Source of the DNA: an uncultured Bacteroidota bacterium
Lineage (GTDB): Bacteria > Bacteroidota > Bacteroidia > Bacteroidales > P3
Direction: 5' to 3'
DNA: 5,189 nt
Assembly: GCA_900546465.1 (NCBI GenBank)
Contig: URCX01000135.1
Span: forward strand, 1-5,189
The translations under genes were made by a program, and so were the position numbers. Below, one piece after another: positions 1 to 5,189 of this stretch. Each line of letters starts with the position of its first letter. Position 1 is the stretch's first letter. Below the pieces are notes generated by a model. It was given only the letters and a program-made list of their open reading frames with translations, was not told the DNA's origin and did not search any database.

Positions 1-1
1 A

Positions 2-1222
2 GCTCAGAGGGTGGAGTTTTGGAGCGGGGGTTTGCAAACGGGAGTTATGGATTTGCCGATTACGCTTGAACTGAGGTTTTCAAAGGACACAGTGGCATTT
101 ATGGGGTCTCCATCACAGACGGAGGAGGTTTTCAAGGCTGAGAAGGTGAGGTTGAGAAATGATTCTTTGCTTTTATCTGTGAGTTCCATGGGTGCCAAAG
201 TGATTTTCCGCGGCGGTTTCAACGAGGCTGGGGACAGTGTATGCGGGATTTTCTCGCAAGGTGGTGCAAAATTGCCTTTGTGTTTGGTAAAGGGTGCAAA
301 GGCAGGTGTCGTGAAGCGTCCTCAGACGCCGGAGAAAACGGAGGATTATATTTGTGAGGAGGTGAGTTTCACGGTGAAAGGGGTTGATTACGTATTCAAC
401 GGGACGTTGTCGTATCCTAAAAATGGGAATAAGTTCCCGGGAATTGTGCTTATTTCCGGTTCGGGTTTACAGAATAGAGATGAAGAGATGTTTCAGCATA
501 AGCCGTTTGCGGTGATTGCGGATTATATGACGAGGAACGGTTTTGCAGTTTTGCGATTTGATGACAGGGGGTATGGTGCAGAGAATGCAAAGGAGTTGCT
601 CGATACGGCGACAACGCTTGATTTCGTGAATGATGTGATGGCGGCTGTGGATTTGATGGCTTCGCATCCTAAGGTGGATAAGAGGAAAACCGGGTTGGTC
701 GGTCATAGTGAGGGCGGTGTGATTGCTCCTATTGTGGCGTGCGAGAGAGGGGGTATTGCATTTGTCGTTATGCTCGCCGGAACGGGTGTCAGCGGTTTGG
801 ATGTGTTGATAGAGCAGAACAGGGCTGTTCTCGGAGCAATGGGTTATGGCAAAGAGGTTATAGAGGAGAATATAGAGAAGTTGAAAAGAAGAGATACGGC
901 TTCCGGCTTGCAGACTGCTTGGATGAGGTGCTTTCTGGATTTGAATCCGGAGGTGTATTTGAGTAAGTTGAAAGTGCCTGTCTTGGCTTTGAATGGTGAA
1001 AAAGATTTGCAGGTGTCTGCTTCTCAAAATCTTCCGGCTATCGAAAAAGCGTTGAAGAAAGCGGGGAACAAACATTTCAAAGTAGTTTCGCTTCCGGAAC
1101 TAAATCATCTTTTTCAACATTGCAAGACCGGTTTACCGAACGAATACTACCATATAGAGGAAACTTTTTCGCCTGAGGTTTTATCATTGATACGAGACTT
1201 TATCAGAGAATATGTTTTTTGA
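2..1222 (+). CDS. Alpha/beta hydrolase with N-terminal beta domain, probably exported (5' end outside window)
   Basis: Serine hydrolase of the alpha/beta fold (dienelactone hydrolase/S33-like group); natural substrate unknown. The frame is open to the left edge, so the true start lies upstream; 406 residues are visible, numbered here from the codon at base 2. Residues 1-105 form a beta-rich N-terminal domain that begins with a W-S-G-G-L pattern like the WxGxL opening of this family. The Ala-Gln just before it resembles the end of a signal peptide, so export is inferred. The hydrolase domain has the oxyanion-loop segment GSGLQNRDE (153-161), FDDRGYG (186-192), the nucleophile elbow GHSEGG with Ser236, an acid in NGEKD (Asp335) and the catalytic His369 in LNHLFQH, so the triad is complete. 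The GTG at base 11 could serve as a start but would cut into the N-terminal domain. The last 11 bases overlap comF. The sense strand is rich in G, especially near the left edge. Confidence 0.88.
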   Translation, partial: AQRVEFWSGGLQTGVMDLPITLELRFSKDTVAFMGSPSQTEEVFKAEKVRLRNDSLLLSVSSMGAKVIFRGGFNEAGDSVCGIFSQGGAKLPLCLVKGAKAGVVKRPQTPEKTEDYICEEVSFTVKGVDYVFNGTLSYPKNGNKFPGIVLISGSGLQNRDEEMFQHKPFAVIADYMTRNGFAVLRFDDRGYGAENAKELLDTATTLDFVNDVMAAVDLMASHPKVDKRKTGLVGHSEGGVIAPIVACERGGIAFVVMLAGTGVSGLDVLIEQNRAVLGAMGYGKEVIEENIEKLKRRDTASGLQTAWMRCFLDLNPEVYLSKLKVPVLALNGEKDLQVSASQNLPAIEKALKKAGNKHFKVVSLPELNHLFQHCKTGLPNEYYHIEETFSPEVLSLIRDFIREYVF

Positions 1223-1868
1223 GTTTTTGTTTCCGAAGCATTGTGTCTTTTGCCGGAGGGTTTTGGCAAAAGGTGAGGAGGATTTATGCGTCCGATGTGT
1301 TTGTGAACTTGGTTTTAATCTTGTTCCACTTAATAAATTGGCGGAAAAAGTGGGGAATTTGAATGTGGAGAATTATGATGTATTCATGGATTTCAAGTTT
1401 TGCAGAAATGCTTTGGAAAAATTCAAATATGGAAGCAGACTTTATTACGGACGAGTGCTTGCAAATTTGTGGGCAGAACGACTGAAAGAATTTGAATGGG
1501 CAAGGAATGCAGATTGGATTATTCCGGTTCCCATGAACAGATGGGAGCTTTTGGCGAGAGGCTTCAATCATAATGAGTTCCTATGCGGCGTTTTAGCAAA
1601 AGAATTGGGCGTTCCGCTATGCCGAAAGGCCGTTATAGCAAAACTAAAGAAGACTTCTCAAGTTGAGAGTTCGGACAGATGGGAAAATATCAAGGGCGCG
1701 TTCTCATTAAACGAGAAAATGAGAAAGAAACTTGAAGACAAAAGGGTGATTATCATAGATGACGTTATCACAAGTTCCGCTACGGTGAATGAGATATTGT
1801 ATGTACTGCATAGTATCGAAGGTTTGAAAGTATCGTTGGCATTTCTATCCATGGAATCTAAATTCTGA
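1212..1868 (+). CDS. comF: ComF-family phosphoribosyltransferase
   Basis: Cytoplasmic type I phosphoribosyltransferase-fold protein of the ComF/ComFC family, which is linked in other bacteria to uptake and handling of transforming DNA; its exact reaction is not settled. The 218 residues match the usual family length. A zinc-binding pair of CxxC motifs sits at the N terminus (Cys11/Cys14 and Cys26/Cys29). The middle carries the family segments IIPVPMNRWELLARGFNHNE and, further on, TSQ followed by RWENIKGAF. The PRPP-binding loop is VIIIDDVITSSAT (179-191) with the acidic pair Asp183/Asp184. The loop normally reads TTGAT or TSGAT; here Ser189 replaces the Gly. The ATG at 1212 lies inside the 3' end of the hydrolase gene (11-base overlap), there is no Shine-Dalgarno sequence, and translational coupling is likely. 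The stop codon overlaps the 3' end of the opposing rel gene. Whether this organism is competent cannot be judged from one gene. Confidence 0.88.
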   Translation: MFFEFLFPKHCVFCRRVLAKGEEDLCVRCVCELGFNLVPLNKLAEKVGNLNVENYDVFMDFKFCRNALEKFKYGSRLYYGRVLANLWAERLKEFEWARNADWIIPVPMNRWELLARGFNHNEFLCGVLAKELGVPLCRKAVIAKLKKTSQVESSDRWENIKGAFSLNEKMRKKLEDKRVIIIDDVITSSATVNEILYVLHSIEGLKVSLAFLSMESKF

Positions 1869-4086
1869 GAACTTTTTCCACGCCGTCTATAGCTTCAAGT
1901 TTTTCAATAAGTTTGTTCAGATTGTCGGCATCGGAAATGTAAACCATGACTCTGCCCTGCACAATGCCTTCGCTACTCTCCATTGCAAGACCTCGGATAT
2001 TGATACTCCATACTTCGGAAATCACACGAGTAATATCTTGCAAAAGCCCTTTTCTGTCTATGCCTACAATCTTGATTCCTGCAAGGAAAGTGATTTTCTC
2101 GTTCTCCCTCCACTTTGCTTTGATGATGCGATTACCGTATTTGCTCATTTCATCTATCGCCTGCCGACAGTTGGAACGGTGAACCTCTATGCAGTCTTTA
2201 CGTATAAGCCCAACAATGTCATCACCCGGCAAGGGATTACAACAACTTGCAGTTTTATATGGTAGTTTATCTGCTTCCTTACCTATAAGGATTTGCTCGG
2301 GATTTTCTTTAAGCTGTTCGGAAATTTCTTCACGAAGAGTCTCTTCATGATTGTTTTTCTTTTTCGGAGTAAAAGGATTGCGGAGGAAAAACCACATGGA
2401 GTTTTTTTCCTGTTTGGCAAAACAACGTCGTACGTCTTCTTCTCCTATTTGTTTATTATAGACGGCGTATAGAAATTCTGTCATATTTGCCTGCTTGGAG
2501 AACTGTCGCATACGTTCTATATTGCCTTCAGTATATTCTATATGGGAAGAGGCAAAGAGTTCTTTAAGTTTTTCAATACCGGCTGTACGATAGCCGTTGC
2601 GGTATTCTCTTATGTACTTTTTTATTTCGGTAGAAGCCTTGGAGGTTTTTACAAATTGCAACCATTCTTCCTTGGGGTGAACAATCTTGGAAGTTATTAT
2701 CTCGACCTGATCACTTGCTCTCAATCGGTAATTCACGGAGACTACACGATAATTAACTTTTGCACCCATGCAACGATTTCCGAGTTCTGTATGAACATTG
2801 TAAGCAAAATCCAAAACGCTTGCACCGACAGGCAGATTGACGGGTTTGCCTTTCGGAGTGAAAACAGTTATTTGGTCGGTGATGACATCCAATTTGAAAT
2901 CGTTGACAAAGTCCACGGCATTTGAAGATTCATTATCCAAGAGTTCTCTCACCTGAGAAAGCCATACGTCAAGTTTATCGTCCAATTCTCCCTCTTGCAC
3001 TTCCTTATATTTATAATGAGCAGCCAAACCCTTTTCAGCAACCTCATCCATTCGTTTGCTTCGTATCTGAACCTCCACCCATTTTCCCTGTTTGCTCATA
3101 ACTGTGCAATGAAGAGCTTCATAACCATTACTCTTAGGATTGGTAAGCCAATCTCTGAACCTGCCCAAACGCTGTTGATACATGGAAGATATTATGGAAT
3201 AAACGGCAAAGCAACTTTCCTTCTCAATCTCCTGCGGAACGTCCAATATAATCCTTATGGCAAAGATGTCGTAAATCTCTTCAAATTTGACACCTTTATT
3301 TTCTATCTTTCCGAGAATGGAGGTGATGGATTTCACTCTGCCGGATACGGTAAACTTATATCCTTTCTCTGTAAGTTTCTGCTTTATAGGTTCGGCAAAT
3401 TGATGTATAAATGCATTACGTTCCTGTTCGGTATCCTTCAATCGGGAGTTGATTTCGTTATATGCTTTGGGATTTATGTATTTTGTGGCAAGATCCTCCA
3501 ATTCGCTTTTTATCTTATACAATCCGAGGCGATGAGCCAACGGCACATATAGCTGTTGAGTTTCGGAAGCGATTTTGAGTTGTTTGTTCTCGGGCATACT
3601 CTCCAATGTTCGCATATTATGGAGTCTGTCGCAGAGTTTCAAAATAATTACCCTTACATCGTCGCCCATGGCTGTAAGTAATTTCTTGAAATTTTCGCTC
3701 TGTATCGAATTGGTAGCATAGTCGAAAACGCCGTCTATCTTGGTAAGACCGTCTATAATCTGGGCAACCTTAGCATCGAAAATATGTTCTATATCCTCCA
3801 AAGTATATTCCGTATCCTCTACAACGTCATGCAAGAAAGCACAAACAACAGCCGTTGCCCCCAAACCCAAATCCTCTGCTGCAATCCTTGCAACCTCCAA
3901 AGGATGATAAATATATGGTTCTCCTGTTTTTCGCCTAACCATGGAATGTGCATTCATTGCAACGGTAAAAGCCTTTCTTATCTGCCTTTTCTCATCATTG
4001 CTTGCACTGTTTGATACAACCCTGATTATATGTTTGTATCTTCTAAGTATTTCCGTCCTTTCAGCTTTCTCGTCTATTACATACAT
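1858..4086 (-). CDS. rel: Bifunctional (p)ppGpp synthetase/hydrolase (long RelA/SpoT homolog)
   Basis: Makes and degrades the stringent-response alarmone (p)ppGpp from GTP/GDP and ATP; acts in the cytosol and on stalled ribosomes. The 742-residue protein has every domain of a long RSH. The HD hydrolase has His61, the HDVVED motif (His86, Asp87, Glu90, Asp91) and Asp153 in LCDRLHNMRT, so hydrolysis should be active. The synthetase has GRVKSITSILGKI (from 249), Asp273 in IYDIFAIR, RFRD (309-312), NGYEALH with Tyr322, and Glu338 in EVQIRS. RFRD is the RXKD-type signature of bifunctional enzymes with K to R, not the EXDD of synthetase-only RelA. A TGS domain follows (about 402-465), then a helical region, the Cys-Cys/His/Cys zinc-finger-like domain (Cys615, Cys616, His636, Cys640) and a C-terminal ACT domain (about 665-742). 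The ATG at 4086 is chosen because AGGAGG lies 7 bases upstream; a TTG at 4107 would add seven residues. It is the second gene after tadA. A second RSH elsewhere in the genome cannot be excluded. Confidence 0.96.
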   Translation of the reverse strand: MYVIDEKAERTEILRRYKHIIRVVSNSASNDEKRQIRKAFTVAMNAHSMVRRKTGEPYIYHPLEVARIAAEDLGLGATAVVCAFLHDVVEDTEYTLEDIEHIFDAKVAQIIDGLTKIDGVFDYATNSIQSENFKKLLTAMGDDVRVIILKLCDRLHNMRTLESMPENKQLKIASETQQLYVPLAHRLGLYKIKSELEDLATKYINPKAYNEINSRLKDTEQERNAFIHQFAEPIKQKLTEKGYKFTVSGRVKSITSILGKIENKGVKFEEIYDIFAIRIILDVPQEIEKESCFAVYSIISSMYQQRLGRFRDWLTNPKSNGYEALHCTVMSKQGKWVEVQIRSKRMDEVAEKGLAAHYKYKEVQEGELDDKLDVWLSQVRELLDNESSNAVDFVNDFKLDVITDQITVFTPKGKPVNLPVGASVLDFAYNVHTELGNRCMGAKVNYRVVSVNYRLRASDQVEIITSKIVHPKEEWLQFVKTSKASTEIKKYIREYRNGYRTAGIEKLKELFASSHIEYTEGNIERMRQFSKQANMTEFLYAVYNKQIGEEDVRRCFAKQEKNSMWFFLRNPFTPKKKNNHEETLREEISEQLKENPEQILIGKEADKLPYKTASCCNPLPGDDIVGLIRKDCIEVHRSNCRQAIDEMSKYGNRIIKAKWRENEKITFLAGIKIVGIDRKGLLQDITRVISEVWSINIRGLAMESSEGIVQGRVMVYISDADNLNKLIEKLEAIDGVEKVLRI

Positions 4087-4087
4087 A

Positions 4088-4537
4088 TCAAATCCTCCTG
4101 CCTGCAAAAAAATCTTTCAATATCTTGGAACATTCATCTTCCAATACGCCACCGGTAATCTTTGTTTGCGGATGATAAAGCATACTTCCGACATGAGAAG
4201 CTCCACGTTTGGGATCGGCAGCTCCGAATACCACTCGTCCCATCTGCGACCAAAACAAAGCCCCTGCACACATAACGCAAGGCTCTAAGGTAACATAAAG
4301 AGTGCAATCCTGCAAATATCTGCTTCCAAAGTAATCGGTTGCACATGTAATCAACTGCATTTCCGTGTGAGCCGTAGGGTCGTTCAGTCTCATAACCATA
4401 TTATGTCCTTTCGCAATGATTTTATCCGAGCAAACAATAACCCCACCTACCGGAACTTCGCCCTCAATCAATGCCGCTTCTGCTTCTGCCAATGCAATAC
4501 GCATAAAATATTCGTCATCGTATTCCAATATACCCAT
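4088..4537 (-). CDS. tadA: tRNA-specific adenosine deaminase
   Basis: Zinc-dependent deaminase that converts the wobble adenosine of tRNA-Arg(ACG) to inosine, needed to read CGC and CGA codons. The 149-residue protein aligns without gaps to known E. coli TadA positions: Asn46 in GHN, zinc ligand His57 and proton shuttle Glu59 in TAHTE, zinc ligands Cys87 and Cys90 in PCVMC, and FGAADPKRG with Asp108 in the substrate-binding loop. The usual HAE reads HTE here; the catalytic His and Glu are kept. The C terminus ends soon after the DFF helix, so it is shorter than the E. coli protein. The ATG at 4537 gives the normal N terminus and sits 23 bases from the -7 element. It is the first gene of a pair with rel: the tadA stop and the rel ATG are one base apart. 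Other cytidine/deoxycytidylate-family deaminases, such as guanine deaminase, are less likely given the TadA-like DPKRGA loop. Confidence 0.92.
   Translation of the reverse strand: MGILEYDDEYFMRIALAEAEAALIEGEVPVGGVIVCSDKIIAKGHNMVMRLNDPTAHTEMQLITCATDYFGSRYLQDCTLYVTLEPCVMCAGALFWSQMGRVVFGAADPKRGASHVGSMLYHPQTKITGGVLEDECSKILKDFFAGRRI
4094..4099 (-). promoter_or_regulatory. Shine-Dalgarno sequence of rel
   Basis: On the minus strand this reads AGGAGG and lies 7 bases before the ATG at 4086, inside the last codons of tadA (two Arg AGG codons). It decides the rel start in favour of ATG 4086 over TTG 4107. The two Arg codons also serve the TadA C terminus, so the match could be partly coincidental. 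Confidence 0.6.
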
Positions 4538-4560
4538 CTTCGGTCTCTGTTTTTAAGAAG

Positions 4561-4589
4561 CAAAGGTAAGAAAAAAACAATGAACCAAA
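4561..4589 (-). promoter_or_regulatory. Bacteroidota-type promoter of the tadA-rel operon
   Basis: On the minus strand there is TTTG at 4589-4586 (-33 element), a 17-base spacer containing seven T in a row, and TACCTTTG at 4568-4561, an exact match to the TAnnTTTG -7 consensus. The expected transcript start is near 4553-4556, giving a short leader of about 16-19 bases before the tadA ATG at 4537. The spacer is at the short end of the range reported for Bacteroidota (about 17-23). It is the only exact TAnnTTTG I found on either strand of this gap. Confidence 0.7.
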
Positions 4590-4631
4590 GAACTTGGGAA
4601 AGCACGTTTTGATTTAAGCGGAAAAACAGAA

Positions 4632-4646
4632 AAGAATATTATTCTT
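4632..4646. repeat. Perfect 7-1-7 inverted repeat, possible operator
   Basis: AAGAATA, one base, TATTCTT: a 15-base dyad about 43 bases upstream of the tadA -33 element and over 300 bases upstream of atpD. The single-base centre makes it more like a protein-binding dyad than an RNA hairpin. In AT-rich sequence this can arise by chance. Confidence 0.25.
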
Positions 4647-4845
4647 AGATGCTGAATTTTAGAGACAAAGCATATCTGCGAACAATATTGATTAAGCATA
4701 GAGGTAAGAGAATTTGAAAAGACAAGAGAGCGGAGGCAGAAAAAAGAAAGCAGAAATTTCAAGAAAAAACGCTTGTAGAAAGTTCAGCGAACAAGAATAC
4801 AAACAAAGGGGCTTGCATATGATTAAAAGTCAAAATCCATATTAA

Positions 4846-4974
4846 ATGCAACAAATTGATTTATACAGCAATGAAATCTTTCTTCGCAAATTATTTCTCT
4901 TCAAAAGGCTTTGTGTCAACGAAAAAGTGTATATTCGCAACCTGATTCATAAAAGCACAGAATACTATGAGTAA
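4846..4974 (+). CDS. Possible 42-residue small ORF overlapping the atpD start
   Basis: Opens with ATG directly after an in-frame TAA, runs 42 codons without a stop through an AT-rich gap, and ends at a TAA (4972-4974) inside the first codons of atpD, in another frame, giving an 8-base overlap. The product would be charged, starting MQQIDLYSNE and ending STEYYE, with no motif or membrane segment that I recognise. The start has no Shine-Dalgarno sequence, as is normal here. Against it: the candidate atpD promoter lies inside the frame, and an open run of this length is not rare by chance. It could be a leader peptide coupled to atpD, or nothing. Confidence 0.2.
   Translation: MQQIDLYSNEIFLRKLFLFKRLCVNEKVYIRNLIHKSTEYYE
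4910..4937 (+). promoter_or_regulatory. Candidate promoter of atpD
   Basis: TTTG at 4910-4913, a 16-base spacer, and TATATTCG at 4930-4937, which differs from the Bacteroidota TAnnTTTG -7 consensus at one position. The transcript would start near 4942-4945, leaving a leader of roughly 22-25 bases before the atpD ATG at 4967. The spacer is slightly short and the -7 imperfect, so this is the best candidate rather than a firm call. Confidence 0.4.
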
Positions 4975-5189
4975 TGTAGTAAGCAAAGGAAGAATTTCTC
5001 AAATCATCGGAGCGGTGATTGATGTTAGTTTTCCGGCAGAGCAGACTTTGCCAAATATATATGACGCACTCAGAGTCAGAAAGCATGATGGCAGTGAGTT
5101 GATTTTGGAGTGCCAACAGGATATAGGTGAGAACACAGTCAGAACCATCGCCATGGATTCAACCGATGGTCTTCAAAGAGGCTTGGAGG
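4967..5189 (+). CDS. atpD: F1Fo ATP synthase beta subunit, N-terminal part (3' end outside window)
   Basis: Catalytic beta subunit of the membrane-bound F-type ATP synthase, three copies per F1 head. Only 74 codons are visible before the edge. The N terminus reads MSNVVSKGRISQIIGAVIDV, followed by FPAEQTLPNIYDAL and LECQQDIGENTVRTIAMDST with DGLQRG, which is the conserved beta-barrel domain at the start of AtpD. The nucleotide-binding Walker A (P-loop) lies beyond the window. The ATG at 4967 is the only sensible start: an in-frame TGA lies 24 bases upstream and the barrel begins right after it. No Shine-Dalgarno sequence precedes it. It faces away from tadA across a 429-base gap, which fits atpD being the first gene of its operon, as is common in Bacteroidales (family knowledge; not visible here). 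Confidence 0.95.
   Translation, partial: MSNVVSKGRISQIIGAVIDVSFPAEQTLPNIYDALRVRKHDGSELILECQQDIGENTVRTIAMDSTDGLQRGLE

Larger units (their letters stand above)
4538..4966. other. 429-base divergent intergenic region between tadA and atpD
   Basis: AT-rich and purine-heavy on the plus strand: I count 48 purines in the 60 bases 4711-4770. It holds the tadA promoter at its left end, a candidate atpD promoter at its right end, a short perfect dyad (4632-4646), an 8-base palindrome CAATATTG (4683-4690), a weak distant inverted pair TTGCAT/ATGCAA (4813-4818 and 4846-4851), and a 42-codon open frame touching atpD (4846-4974). No tRNA, recognisable riboswitch, or GC-rich hairpin with a T tract in a sensible orientation is visible. 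The stretch 4650-4840 shows nothing I can assign. Confidence 0.7.

Noticed and set aside
11..13. GTG as the start of the hydrolase gene
   Set aside because: The frame stays open to the window edge and the preceding Ala-Gln looks like the end of a signal peptide, so the true start is probably upstream.
467..1075. 202-codon open frame on the minus strand
   Set aside because: Antisense to the hydrolase, whose triad and conserved motifs are clear; rich in His, Arg, Ser and Ile as expected of a reverse-frame shadow.
2995..3552. 185-codon open frame on the plus strand
   Set aside because: Lies wholly antisense to the well-conserved rel gene and shows no recognisable motif; a shadow of the coding strand.
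4105..4107. TTG start for rel
   Set aside because: It would begin inside tadA with seven extra residues encoded by its last codons; the ATG at 4086 has AGGAGG at ideal spacing.
4553..4762. 69-codon minus-strand frame with a signal-peptide-like hydrophobic start
   Set aside because: It ends across the tadA promoter elements; the Phe/Leu/Ser-rich composition simply reflects the T-rich minus strand of the gap, and no family is recognised.
4764..4795. Minus-strand hairpin CTTGT/ACAAG followed by a run of six T, resembling a terminator
   Set aside because: The stem is only five weak pairs with a 14-base loop, and no minus-strand gene lies upstream for it to terminate.
1..5189. Search for a novel defence, mobile or CRISPR-like system
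   Set aside because: All large open frames belong to familiar housekeeping or widespread families; there are no direct-repeat arrays, terminal inverted repeats, transposase motifs or tRNA-flanked insertions.

Overview
The window looks like ordinary chromosomal housekeeping sequence from a member of the Bacteroidota, most likely the Bacteroidales. The evidence is a good -33/-7 promoter of the Bacteroidota type (TTTG, then TAnnTTTG) in front of the tadA-rel pair, no Shine-Dalgarno sequence ahead of most starts, a Bacteroidota-like RelA/SpoT synthetase domain (RFRD and EVQIRS variants), and atpD as the first gene of its transcription unit. Genus cannot be told from this stretch. I see no mobile element, CRISPR array, rRNA or tRNA gene, or defence locus.

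Layout, left to right. Bases 2-1222 (+) hold a 5'-truncated, probably exported alpha/beta hydrolase. It overlaps by 11 bases the start of a ComF-family phosphoribosyltransferase gene (1212-1868, +). That gene overlaps tail-to-tail by 11 bases with a full-length bifunctional (p)ppGpp synthetase/hydrolase gene, rel (1858-4086, -). Directly upstream of rel on the same strand, one base away, is tadA (4088-4537, -), which encodes the tRNA adenosine deaminase. A 429-base AT-rich gap (4538-4966) separates tadA from the divergent atpD (4967 onward, +), the F1 ATP synthase beta subunit, which runs off the window after 74 codons.

How the genes relate. tadA and rel are almost certainly one operon driven from the promoter at 4561-4589, which links a translation-fidelity enzyme (wobble inosine in tRNA-Arg) with the stringent-response enzyme that senses stalled ribosomes. 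The hydrolase and comF probably share a transcript, but there is no evident biochemical link. atpD probably starts the ATP synthase operon.

Nothing here amounts to a clear new system. The points most worth a second look are a 42-codon open frame overlapping the atpD start, the convergent comF/rel overlap with no room for a conventional terminator, and a strong AGGAGG ahead of rel in a lineage that seldom uses one.
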